From: Microtetraspora glauca
GTDB lineage: Bacteria; Actinomycetota; Actinomycetes; Streptomycetales; Streptomycetaceae
Reading direction: 5' to 3'
Length of the DNA stretch: 64,000 bases
Assembly: GCA_000721275.1 (NCBI GenBank)
Contig: JOFO01000012.1
Coordinates: 76,621-140,620 of the forward strand
Both the position numbers and the translations under genes were made by a program. Of this stretch, positions 53,189 through 61,055 are shown in pieces. How positions within the stretch are numbered: the stretch's first letter is position 1; each line of letters starts with the position of its first letter. The notes under the pieces were generated by a model. The model worked only from the letters and a program-made list of their open reading frames with translations. It did no database searches and was not told the origin of the DNA.

Positions 53189-54145
53189 ATGACGGACACC
53201 CCGGCACGACTCCTGAATCTGCTCTCGCTCCTCCAGACCCCGCGCGAGTGGCCCGGCAGCGAGCTCGCCGAACGCCTCGCGGTCTCCTCGCGCACGATCC
53301 GCCGCGACATCGACCGGCTGCGGGACCTCGGCTATCCCGTCGAGGCGACCCGCGGCGCCGTCGGCGGCTACCGGCTCGTCGCCGGGACGGCGATGCCGCC
53401 GCTGCTCCTCGACGACGAGGAGGCCGTCGCCATCGCCGTCGGCCTCCGGGCCGGCGCCGGGCACGCCATCGAGGGCGTCGACGAGGCGTCCGTACGGGCC
53501 CTGGCCAAGCTGGAGCAGGTGCTGCCGGCGCGGCTGCGGCACCGGGTCTCCACGCTGCAGAACGCGACGCTCCCGCTGACCCGCGGCGACGGCGCGACCG
53601 TCGCGCCCTCCACCCTCACCGCCCTCGCGGGCGCGGTCACCGGCCGCGAACGGCTCCGCTTCAGCTACCGCGCGGGCGACGGGACCGAGAGCAAGCGGCT
53701 CGTCGAGCCGTACCGGCTGGTGTCGACGGGCCGGCGGTGGTACCTCGTCGCGTACGACCTCGGGCGCGAGGACTGGCGGACCTTCCGCGTCGACCGCGTC
53801 ACCGACCCGCTCGCGACCGGGGCGCGCTTCACGCCGCGGGAGCTGCCGGAGGGCGACGAGGCGGCGTACCTGGCGCGGTCCATGACGCGGGCGCAGGGGG
53901 AGGTGGACCTGGACGTCGAGTTCGACGCGCCGGCGGAGTTCGTCGTCGCGCGCCTGCCCTCGCACCTGGCGCCGGTCGCGACGGGGCCGGACACGTGCCG
54001 GCTGCGGGCGCGGGTCACGGACTCCGTGGAGTGGCTCGCGATCCGCTTCACGATCATGGACGCGCCTTTCCGCGTCCACGCGCCGACGTCCCTCCGCACG
54101 TACCTGGAAACCCTGACGACCCGCCTGACAGCCGCCCTCACCTGA
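53189..54145 (+). CDS. WYL-domain (YafY-type) transcriptional regulator
   Basis: A 318-residue regulator: N-terminal DeoR-like HTH (LLSLLQTPREWPGSELAERL, SSRTIRRDIDRL), a middle WYL domain (about 140-220; RWYLVAYDLGREDW, RTFRVDRV) and a WCX C-terminal extension. WYL domains sense nucleic-acid or small ligands. The ATG at 53189 (MTDTPARLL) is preferred; an ATG at 53177 adds four residues. Divergent from the MFS pump and probably its regulator. Confidence 0.92.
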   Translation: MTDTPARLLNLLSLLQTPREWPGSELAERLAVSSRTIRRDIDRLRDLGYPVEATRGAVGGYRLVAGTAMPPLLLDDEEAVAIAVGLRAGAGHAIEGVDEASVRALAKLEQVLPARLRHRVSTLQNATLPLTRGDGATVAPSTLTALAGAVTGRERLRFSYRAGDGTESKRLVEPYRLVSTGRRWYLVAYDLGREDWRTFRVDRVTDPLATGARFTPRELPEGDEAAYLARSMTRAQGEVDLDVEFDAPAEFVVARLPSHLAPVATGPDTCRLRARVTDSVEWLAIRFTIMDAPFRVHAPTSLRTYLETLTTRLTAALT

Positions 54146-54170
54146 CGGCGCCGGCCGTTCCGCCGTCCCG

Positions 54171-54256
54171 CCGTTCCGTTGTGGGCATACGTTCCGCTAG
54201 GGCTGGGGGTCCCCCCTGGACGAAGTCCTTGGGGGAGGGTGGGCACAACGGAACGG
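54171..54256. repeat. Large nested hairpin (REP-like element)
   Basis: Outer arms CCGTTCCGTTGTG (54171-54183) and its exact complement (54244-54256) enclose an inner hairpin (54211-54221 with 54225-54235, loop GAA). It lies 26 bases past the WYL gene stop. From memory, similar TCCCCCC-TGGAC-GTCC-GGGGG hairpins are dispersed in Streptomyces chromosomes. The 281-base gap holds no gene. Confidence 0.7.
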
Positions 54257-54364
54257 CACCGTCGCGGGTGCCTCCGCTCCCGGGCCTGGACCCGCACCGA
54301 ACGGGCGCCGCACACCGGGTGCGGGTTCAGGCGCAGTAGCCTCGGCGCGGCAAGCGGCGCCGTC

Positions 54365-54409
54365 CCGTGTGCCCACCCGTTCCGCCCTGCGGAACGCCTG
54401 CCCACACGG
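54365..54409 (-). terminator. Nested hairpin after hrdD
   Basis: CGTTCCGC-CCT-GCGGAACG (54378-54396) inside a weaker outer pair CCGTGTG (54365-54371) / CACACGG (54403-54409), 18 bases past the hrdD stop. It shares the CGTTCCG and GTGGGC/GCCCAC words with the element at 54171-54256. Confidence 0.6.
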
Positions 54410-54426
54410 GGGGGGCGCCGGCCGCT

Positions 54427-55431
54427 CTAGGCCACCGCGTCGAAGCCCGTGTCCCGCGCCATCTTCTTCAGTTCCAGCAGCGCGTGCTTCTCGATCTGGC
54501 GGATCCGCTCGCGCGTCAGCCCGTGCTCCTTGCCGACCTCCGTCAGCGTCCGCTCGCGCCCGTCCTCGATGCCGTACCGCATCCGGATGATGGACGCCGT
54601 CCGGTGGTCGAGCTTGTCGATCAGGTCGTCGAGCTCCTCGCTGCGCAGCAGCGTGAGGACGGACTGCTCCGGCGAGACCGCCGACGTGTCCTCCAGCAGG
54701 TCGCCGAACTGCGTCTCGCCCTCGTCGTCGACCGACATGTTGAGCGAGACCGGGTCGCGCGCCCAGTCCAGGACGTCCGTGATCCGCTCCGGCGTGGAGC
54801 CGAGCTCCTCCGCGACCTCCGCGGGCTCCGGCTCGCGGCCGTGCTCGCGGTTGAACTCGCGCTGGACCCGGCGGATCCGGCCCAGTTCCTCCACGAGGTG
54901 GACGGGGAGCCGGATGGTGCGGGACTGGTCGGCGATGGACCGGGTGATGGCCTGGCGGATCCACCACGTGGCGTACGTGGAGAACTTGAAGCCCTTCGCG
55001 TAGTCGAACTTCTCGACCGCGCGCACCAGGCCCGCGTTCCCCTCCTGGATCAGGTCGAGCAGGGGCAGGCCGCTGCGCGGGTACCGGCGGGCGACCGCGA
55101 CGACGAGCCGCAGGTTGGACTTGATGAAGAGGTCCTTGGCACGCTCGCCCTCGGCGGCCAGCGCCTCGAGCTCCTCGCGGGTCGCCCCGCCCGCCTCGGT
55201 GTCCTCCACCTCGCCGTCGAGGATCTGCTGGGCGTAGACGCCCGCCTCGATGGTCTGGGAGAGCTCGACCTCCTTGGCGGCGTCGAGCAGGGGCGTGCGC
55301 GCGATCTCGTCGAGGTACATGCCGACCAGGTCGCGGTCGGCGATCTCCCCGCCCACGGCGCGAACGCTGCTGGCCCGGCTGTCCCCGCTCTTGGCGGCGG
55401 ACTGACGACGGGCGACGGCACGGGTTGCCAT
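54427..55431 (-). CDS. hrdD: HrdD-type group 2 RNA polymerase sigma factor
   Basis: A 334-residue sigma-70 group 2 protein: region 1.2 (DLVGMYLDEIARTPLL), region 2 (SNLRLVVAVARRY, GFKFSTYATWWIRQAI), region 3 and the region 4 HTH (LTEVGKEHGLTRERIRQIEK). It is shorter than HrdB, lacking its long N-terminus. The ATG MATRAVARR has GGGAG 5 bases upstream. A sigma-R-type promoter lies 62 bases upstream, matching the known oxidative-stress control of hrdD in S. coelicolor. Position next to the fru locus supports HrdD over HrdA/HrdC. Confidence 0.92.
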   Translation of the reverse strand: MATRAVARRQSAAKSGDSRASSVRAVGGEIADRDLVGMYLDEIARTPLLDAAKEVELSQTIEAGVYAQQILDGEVEDTEAGGATREELEALAAEGERAKDLFIKSNLRLVVAVARRYPRSGLPLLDLIQEGNAGLVRAVEKFDYAKGFKFSTYATWWIRQAITRSIADQSRTIRLPVHLVEELGRIRRVQREFNREHGREPEPAEVAEELGSTPERITDVLDWARDPVSLNMSVDDEGETQFGDLLEDTSAVSPEQSVLTLLRSEELDDLIDKLDHRTASIIRMRYGIEDGRERTLTEVGKEHGLTRERIRQIEKHALLELKKMARDTGFDAVA

Positions 55432-55492
55432 GCGTGCTCCCTTGCTGAGTAGGTCGCGACACCCTTGCGGGTGCCCTGCATCCGACGGAAAC

Positions 55493-55518
55493 AACGACCG
55501 GAATCGGGACAGAATTCC
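55493..55518 (-). promoter_or_regulatory. Sigma-R-type promoter of hrdD
   Basis: On the minus strand GGAAT (55518-55514), 18-base spacer, GTT (55495-55493), an exact fit to GGAAT-N18-GTT. hrdD is a recognised sigma-R target in S. coelicolor. Confidence 0.75.
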
Positions 55519-55704
55519 CAGGAGACTCAGGATTTTCGCGATCATGCAGTATCCTGCGCGGCCACCGCCCCGCCCGCCGGTCCGCCGCCGGCACGGATCC
55601 GCAGGTCAGAGCCCCCGGTACGGCCCTCCGGCCGTTCCCCGACCACACTGTCGGTGAGACGGCCGTCACACGACCGGACCGACCCCGGCCACCTTCTCGC
55701 CTCT

Positions 55705-55744
55705 GGCCTTCGAGTCTCCGGCCTTCGAGTCTCCGGCCTTCGAG
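55705..55744. repeat. 15-bp tandem repeats upstream of hrdD
   Basis: GGCCTTCGAGTCTCC twice (55705-55734) plus a 10-base partial third copy, followed by degenerate CTTC-rich sequence. The 483-base gap 55432-55914 otherwise holds the hrdD promoter and no gene I can support. Confidence 0.85.
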
Positions 55745-55914
55745 CCTTCGCGCCTTCTCGTCTTCCCGCCTTCTCTCCCTCTACGACGCCGGAACGCCCC
55801 GCGGAGTTGCCTCCCGGGCAAACCCCCGGCCATCGACCGAGGCCCGGCTCCGTCCCCCGCTGTAGGTCCCCAGCCCGTTACGCGCCGCCGGGCCCGCGGC
55901 CTACCGTCCCGGCC

Positions 55915-56922
55915 ATGGACACCACCGGCATCCTCGACGAGGCCCTCGAACGGCTCCACACCACCGGACCCGAGCGGAACGGCTGGCTCACCAACCACGC
56001 GCCGATGGCCGTGGAGGCGCTGGCCCGGCACGGGCACGCCGCCGCCGTGCACCGCTGGCTCGACGCGTACGCCCCGAAGCTGGAGGACGCGCCCGCCCCG
56101 AACACCCCGGTCACCGCCGGGAACTGGCGCGAGGCGCTGGGCGATCCGGCCCGGATCACCGACTGGACCCGCCACTTCGCCCGCGAGCTGGCCGACCGGC
56201 CGTGGCGGGAGGTGCTGGCGGAGTGGTGGCCCCGGCTGCTGCCCGGCATCGCGGGCGGCGCCACCCACCCGGTGATCCGCACCGGGCACGCCGTACGGAC
56301 CCTGCTGGCGCCCGGCGGCGAGACGGAACCCCGTCGGGCGGAGCTGGCGCACGCGCTCGGCTACTGGGCGGCGCGCCACCAGCCGCTGCCGCCGCTCACC
56401 GCGCTGGCCGCCGCGCCGGACGCCGCCGCCGCGCTCGCCGCCGTACCGCCCGTCCCGGAGCAGGAGGGCGGGATCCGGCAGCGACTCGCGCAGCTCACCG
56501 CCTTCCCCGCGTGGGGCGCGGAGACGGAGCCGGAGGCGGCGCGGGAGCGGCTGGCCGAGCTGGTGACGGCGGCCGTGCACCGGTATGCGACGCACGGGCA
56601 CGGCGAACCGATCATGCTGGTGCACGCGGCGACCGCGCCCAACGCGGTGCTGCGGACCCTGCCGGCGCTCCCCCGCGCCCTGTGGGCGCCGAGCCTGGCG
56701 GCGGCCTGGGCGGCGTCGGCGGCGGTGACGGCCGCGTACACGCCCCGGGAGGCCGCCCCGTACGCGCCGGCCGGCCTCACGGCGGAGGAGGTCTTCGCGC
56801 GGGCGGCGGCGCACGGCGACGACCACACGATCAAGTTCGCGGACACGGCGCTGGACGTCGGCGGCCCGCTCGCCCTGGCCGCCGCCGTCCGCTCGGTGGA
56901 ACTGAACCCGCCGGTCTTCTGA
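55915..56922 (+). CDS. Questin oxidase-like (DUF4243) protein
   Basis: A 335-residue Ala-rich, mostly helical protein. It resembles the questin oxidase/AflY-type (DUF4243) family: N-terminal LTNHAPMAVEALARHGH, central GATHPVIRTGHAVRTLL and C-terminal HGDDHTIKFADTALD, with conserved His residues. Family members catalyse Baeyer-Villiger-like steps in fungal polyketides; in Streptomyces the role is unknown. ATG MDTTGILDEAL. Convergent with the LigB gene. Confidence 0.82.
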   Translation: MDTTGILDEALERLHTTGPERNGWLTNHAPMAVEALARHGHAAAVHRWLDAYAPKLEDAPAPNTPVTAGNWREALGDPARITDWTRHFARELADRPWREVLAEWWPRLLPGIAGGATHPVIRTGHAVRTLLAPGGETEPRRAELAHALGYWAARHQPLPPLTALAAAPDAAAALAAVPPVPEQEGGIRQRLAQLTAFPAWGAETEPEAARERLAELVTAAVHRYATHGHGEPIMLVHAATAPNAVLRTLPALPRALWAPSLAAAWAASAAVTAAYTPREAAPYAPAGLTAEEVFARAAAHGDDHTIKFADTALDVGGPLALAAAVRSVELNPPVF

Positions 56923-56942
56923 GGACGGCCGGCGGGGGACGG

Positions 56943-57734
56943 TCAGCCGAACTGGACGGACCGCTTCGCGAGCCCCATCCAGAAGCCGTCGATGACCGAC
57001 CGCCCGGCGTCGAGGTCGCCGGCCGCGTCCGCCGCGCCCAGGGCGACGAAGAGCGGCGCGAAGTGCTCCGTACGGGGGTGGGCGAGCCGCCCGGCCGGGG
57101 ACTTGTGCGCGAAGTCGAGCAGGGCGTCCACGTCGTGGGCGGCGAGGGCCTCGCTCCCCCACGCGTCGAACTCGGCCGACCAGCCCGGCACGCCGCCGCC
57201 GGGGTGCCGGAGGGCGGCGAGGTTGTGGGTGAAGAAGCCGCTGCCGACGATGAGCACGCCCTCGTCGCGCAGCGGGGCCAGCTTGCGGCCGACGTCCATG
57301 AGCCGGCGCGGGTCCAGGGTCGGCAGGGAGATCTGGAGGACGGGGACGTCCGCGTCCGGGTACATCTCGACGAGCGGCACGTACGCGCCGTGGTCGAGGC
57401 CCCGGTCGGGGATGTCCTGGACGGGCGTGCCGGGCCCGCGCAGCAGCTTGCGGACGGACTCGGCGAGCGCGGGCGCGCCGGGGGCGGCGTACCGCACGGT
57501 GTAGTAGTGCTCCGGGAAGCCCCAGAAGTCGTAGACCAGGGGGACGGTCTCGGTGGCGCCGAGCGCCAGCGGGGCCTCCTCCCAGTGGGCGGAGACCATG
57601 AGGATCGCCGTGGGGCGGGGCAGGCCGGCGGACCAGGCGGCGAGTTCGCCGGGCCAGACGGGGTCGTCGGCGAGCGGGGGCGCGCCGTGGGAGAGGTAGA
57701 GCGCGGGCATCCGCGCGTCGAGGGCGGCGTCCAT
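56943..57734 (-). CDS. Class III extradiol ring-cleavage dioxygenase (LigB/DODA family)
   Basis: A 263-residue LigB-type enzyme like YgiD/4,5-DOPA dioxygenase. Metal-site His residues sit in YLSHGAPPL (about 15), SAHWEE (about 49), GLDHGAYVPL (about 113) and the FTHNL / EHFAPLFVALG segments (about 170 and 222). It cleaves catechol-type rings. Divergent from a MarR regulator, with two related dyads between them, so it is probably induced by a phenolic ligand (inference). Confidence 0.9.
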   Translation of the reverse strand: MDAALDARMPALYLSHGAPPLADDPVWPGELAAWSAGLPRPTAILMVSAHWEEAPLALGATETVPLVYDFWGFPEHYYTVRYAAPGAPALAESVRKLLRGPGTPVQDIPDRGLDHGAYVPLVEMYPDADVPVLQISLPTLDPRRLMDVGRKLAPLRDEGVLIVGSGFFTHNLAALRHPGGGVPGWSAEFDAWGSEALAAHDVDALLDFAHKSPAGRLAHPRTEHFAPLFVALGAADAAGDLDAGRSVIDGFWMGLAKRSVQFG

Positions 57735-57796
57735 GGCGGGCCTCCGTTCCTGAGCCGGGTCACCCGGTGAGGGGGCGAACGGTCATGGGGCGAACG

Positions 57797-57852
57797 CTTG
57801 AAGTTTCAAGCTCTATGGATGCAGCGTAAACCTACATAGTTCAACTTTCAAG
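57797..57852. promoter_or_regulatory. Two MarR-type operators between dioxygenase and MarR genes
   Basis: CTTGAAGTTTCAAG (57797-57810) is a perfect 14-bp palindrome. GTTCAACTTTCAAG (57839-57852) is a degenerate second copy 42 bp away (four turns), just before the MarR ATG. Confidence 0.65.
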
Positions 57853-57865
57853 AACGGGTCGTACG

Positions 57866-58381
57866 ATGGACCGCATGGGTGCCACCGAAGACAGGACCGG
57901 ACCGCGCTGGCTCAGCGACGACGAACAGCGCGTCTGGCGCTCGTACCTCCACGCCACCACGCTCCTGGAGGACCACCTCGACCGCCAGTTGCAGCGGGAC
58001 GCGGGCATGCCGCACGTCTACTACGGCCTGCTGGTCCAGCTCTCCCAGGCCCCGCGCCGGCGGCTCCGCATGACCGAGCTCGCCAGGAGCGCCAAGATCA
58101 CCCGCTCCCGCCTCTCGCACGCCGTCGCCCGGCTGGAGAAGAACGGCTGGGTGCGGCGCGAGGACTGCCCGTCCGACAAGCGCGGCCAGTTCGCCCAGCT
58201 CACGGACGAGGGCATGGAGGTGCTGCGGCGCACCGCGCCCGGGCACGTGGCGGCGGTGCGGCAGGCGATGTTCGACCGGCTCAGCCCCGAGCAGGTCGCG
58301 CAGCTCGGCGCCATCATGCGCGTCATGGCGGAGGGCCTGGAGCCGGCGGGCCCGGACGCGGACCTGCCCTGGCTCCGCTGA
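57866..58381 (+). CDS. MarR-family regulator
   Basis: A 171-residue MarR protein: wHTH (about 70-110; LRMTELARSAKITRSRLSHAVARLEKNGWVRRE in segments) and the wing DKRGQFAQLTDEG (about 108-120), flanked by dimerisation helices. ATG at 57866, or 57875 three codons later. Divergent from the dioxygenase. Its stop codon lies in the loop of a terminator hairpin. Confidence 0.92.
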   Translation: MDRMGATEDRTGPRWLSDDEQRVWRSYLHATTLLEDHLDRQLQRDAGMPHVYYGLLVQLSQAPRRRLRMTELARSAKITRSRLSHAVARLEKNGWVRREDCPSDKRGQFAQLTDEGMEVLRRTAPGHVAAVRQAMFDRLSPEQVAQLGAIMRVMAEGLEPAGPDADLPWLR

Positions 58382-58397
58382 GCGGAACCAGGGCAGG
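58363..58397. terminator. Hairpin terminator enclosing the MarR stop codon
   Basis: 16-base arms 58363-58378 and 58382-58397 pair with one mismatch; the 3-base loop is exactly the TGA stop (58379-58381). It lies between convergent genes and can serve both. Confidence 0.8.
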
Positions 58398-58423
58398 CGG
58401 CCGGGGGAAGGGGGTGCGGGAGG

Positions 58424-59977
58424 TCAGTGCGCGATGACCGGCACCTTCAGCTCGTCGTCGGCGCCGTCGCCGGAACCGGCGACCACGCCCGTGTCCGGCT
58501 TCCCGGTGGTGATCAGCACGGCGGCGATCGCCGCGGACACGGCCAGGATGCCGACCGCCCACCAGATCGCGGCCGTGTAGCCCTCGACCATGCCCTGGAG
58601 CTGGAGCAGCTTCTGGGCGGCCGGGGTGGTCGCGCCGGCCGCGTGGTCGGTGAGGTACGCGGTCGTCGCGGAGGCGGCGATCGTGTTCAGCAGGGCCGTA
58701 CCGATGGCGCCGCCGACCTGCTGCGAGGTGTTGACCATCGCGGAGGCCACACCGGCGTCCTTCGCTTCCACGCCGTGCGTCGCCAGCGACATGGCCGGCA
58801 TGAACGCCGTACCCATGCCGAGGCCCAGCAGCAGCTGCGCGGGCAGGATCAGACCGGCGTACGAGGTGCCGACCTCCAGCTGCGTCAGCAGCAGCATGCC
58901 GACCGCGGCGGTCAGGAAGCCGGGGGCCATGAGCAGCCGCGGCGGGACCCGGGTCATCAGCCGCGTACCGATCTGCGTCGAGCCGATGATCATGCCCGCG
59001 ATCATGGGCAGGAACGCGAAGCCCGTCATGACCGGCGAGTAGCCCTTCACGACCTGGAGGTAGTAGGTCAGGAAGAGGAAGAGGCCGAACATCGCGATGA
59101 CGGCGAGGCCGAGCGAGAGGTAGACGCCGCCGCGGTTGCGGTCGGTGAGGACGCGCAGCGGCAGCAGCGGGTTCCGGACCTTCGCCTCGACCAGCACGAA
59201 CGCGCCGAGCAGCACCACCGAGCCGACGAACATGCCGATCGTGCCGGTGTCGCTCCAGCCCTCGGACTCGGCGCGGGTGAAGCCGTACACGAGCGCGACC
59301 AGGCCCAGGGTGGACAGGATCACGCCGGGGATGTCGAGCGCGGAGCGGTTCCGGCCGCCGGCCGGCTCGCGGACCACCAGGTACGCGCCGACGGCGGCGA
59401 CGACGGCGAACGGGATGTTGACGAAGAAGGTCCAGCGCCAGTTCAGGTACTCGGTGAGGACACCGCCGAGGATCAGGCCCACGGCGCCGCCGCCGCCGGC
59501 GATCGCACCGTAGATGCCGAACGCCTTCGCGCGCTCCTTGGCGTCGGTGAACGTCACCGCGAGCAGCGACAGCGCGGCGGGCGCGAGCAGCGCGCCGAAG
59601 GCGCCCTGGAGGGCGCGGGCCCCGAGCATCATGGCCTCGCCGGTCGCGGCACCGCCGAGGGCGGACGCGGCGGCGAAGCCGATCAGACCGACGACGAAGG
59701 CGCGCTTGCGGCCCCAGAGGTCGGCGATCCGGCCGCCGAAGAGCAGCAGTCCGCCGAAGGCGAGGGCGTAGGCGGTGATGACCCACTGCCGGTTGCCGTC
59801 CGATATGCCGAGGTCCTGCTGGGCGGAGGGGAGGGCGATGTTCACGATGGTCGCGTCGAGCACGACCATCAGCTGGGCGAGGGCGATGAAGACGAGCGCC
59901 TTCCAGCGGCCGGGGTCGGGCTGGAGGCCGGCCGTCGACCGGGCGGTCTCGGCGGTTTCGGGCATGGGGGTAGCCAC
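58424..59977 (-). CDS. DHA2-type MFS efflux transporter
   Basis: A 517-residue, about 14-TM MFS pump (EmrB/QacA type) with motif VVLDATIVNIALPSAQQDLG in TM1, motif A GGRIADLWGRKR (about 80-91) and motif C-like GLILGGVLTEYL. The GTG start (ATPMPETAE) and an ATG four codons later are both possible. It follows a TetR gene on the same strand after 138 bases and is probably repressed by it. Substrate unknown. Confidence 0.9.
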   Translation of the reverse strand: MATPMPETAETARSTAGLQPDPGRWKALVFIALAQLMVVLDATIVNIALPSAQQDLGISDGNRQWVITAYALAFGGLLLFGGRIADLWGRKRAFVVGLIGFAAASALGGAATGEAMMLGARALQGAFGALLAPAALSLLAVTFTDAKERAKAFGIYGAIAGGGGAVGLILGGVLTEYLNWRWTFFVNIPFAVVAAVGAYLVVREPAGGRNRSALDIPGVILSTLGLVALVYGFTRAESEGWSDTGTIGMFVGSVVLLGAFVLVEAKVRNPLLPLRVLTDRNRGGVYLSLGLAVIAMFGLFLFLTYYLQVVKGYSPVMTGFAFLPMIAGMIIGSTQIGTRLMTRVPPRLLMAPGFLTAAVGMLLLTQLEVGTSYAGLILPAQLLLGLGMGTAFMPAMSLATHGVEAKDAGVASAMVNTSQQVGGAIGTALLNTIAASATTAYLTDHAAGATTPAAQKLLQLQGMVEGYTAAIWWAVGILAVSAAIAAVLITTGKPDTGVVAGSGDGADDELKVPVIAH

Positions 59978-60054
59978 CTCTTGGTGCGTAAGCGAAGAAA
60001 AAGGACGTACTGAGAAAATCTGAGGGCCGCCGCTGGTCCGAGGTCTACGGCGCC

Positions 60055-60086
60055 ACGGCTCTACGGCTCTACGGCTCTGGGGCTCT
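60055..60086. repeat. 8-bp tandem repeats between TetR and MFS genes
   Basis: ACGGCTCT three times (60055-60078) and a variant GGGGCTCT (60079-60086). Non-coding, 30 bases past the TetR stop in the direction of transcription. Confidence 0.8.
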
Positions 60087-60115
60087 CCGGCTTCAGGCGC
60101 GGAAGCAGCCCGCCG

Positions 60116-60799
60116 TCACGCGTCGCGTCGCAGGTCCTCCAGGGTCGCGGCCGAGCCGGGGAGCGCGGAGCGGGCGGGGGCTTCCAGGCCGTCGAGGAAG
60201 ACCTGGAGGTGCCGGTGGACGAAGGGCTCGAACGCGGCGCAGCCGGTGCCGGGCAGCGGCCGGGTGAGCTGCGAGACGCCGACCAGCACGTCGCCGGCGC
60301 CGACGTCCGGCCGGAGCCGGCCCGCCGCGCGCGCCAGGCCGAGGAGTTCCTCGACGGACTCCTCCAGCCGGTCGCGTTCGGCGACGAGGTCGGGGTGGTC
60401 GTGGTCGAAGCCCGCGTCGAGCATCGGGCAGAGCGCGCCGACCTTCTCGTCGGCGGCGCCGTGCACGAAGCGCCGTACCGCCTCGAAGGCGTCCGCCTCG
60501 CCGCCGGTGACGGACGCGGCGGCCCGCTCGGCGAGCCCGGCGACCCGGGCGGTCAGCGAGAGGACGACCTCGCGGACGAGGTCGGCGCGCTCGGGGAAGT
60601 TCCGGTAGAGGGTGGCGTTGCCGACGCCGGCCCGGCGGGCGATCTCGTCGTACGGCACGAGGGGCCCGAACTCCACGAACATCTCGCGGGCGGCCGTCAC
60701 CAGCCGCTCGCGGTTGCGCAGGGCGTCGGCGCGGGGACGCGGCACGCGCCGCGCGGGCGCGGCGAGACCACCGCCTGCTTCCGTCACATCCTCCGGCAC
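60116..60799 (-). CDS. TetR-family regulator
   Basis: A 227-residue TetR protein with an Ala/Arg-rich N-terminal tail, then the HTH (about 45-70; LVPYDEIARRAGVGNATLYR, FPERADLV). The C-terminal domain resembles the TetR 'SbtR-like' ligand domain. The GTG at 60799 has GGAGG 6 bases upstream. It precedes the MFS pump on the same strand and is divergent from the metalloprotease. Confidence 0.88.
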   Translation of the reverse strand: MPEDVTEAGGGLAAPARRVPRPRADALRNRERLVTAAREMFVEFGPLVPYDEIARRAGVGNATLYRNFPERADLVREVVLSLTARVAGLAERAAASVTGGEADAFEAVRRFVHGAADEKVGALCPMLDAGFDHDHPDLVAERDRLEESVEELLGLARAAGRLRPDVGAGDVLVGVSQLTRPLPGTGCAAFEPFVHRHLQVFLDGLEAPARSALPGSAATLEDLRRDA

Positions 60800-60905
60800 C
60801 GGGCACCTCCACCACAGCTGACGATCACGATCCGGGGACTCCGTCCCCACTTCCTCGAACTCTCTCCTAAACGGGGAAGGAATCCCCGGATATTTCGCGG
60901 CCCTC

Positions 60906-60921
60906 TGTGACCTGGCTCACA
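60906..60921. promoter_or_regulatory. Crp-type site
   Basis: TGTGA-CCTGGC-TCACA, a perfect match to the CRP palindrome TGTGA-N6-TCACA, within the 256-base gap between TetR and metalloprotease genes, 134 bases before the protease ATG. Confidence 0.5.
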
Positions 60922-61055
60922 TCCCACCCCTCCGTCACTCTCCGCCCCCGGATACCCACGATCGGTCCACCCGGCGCGCGCCCCCGCACCGCTCCGCACA
61001 GGCTGATCGCACGGCACCACGCCGCTGACCTGGCCCCGACCGGAGAGGCGACCGC

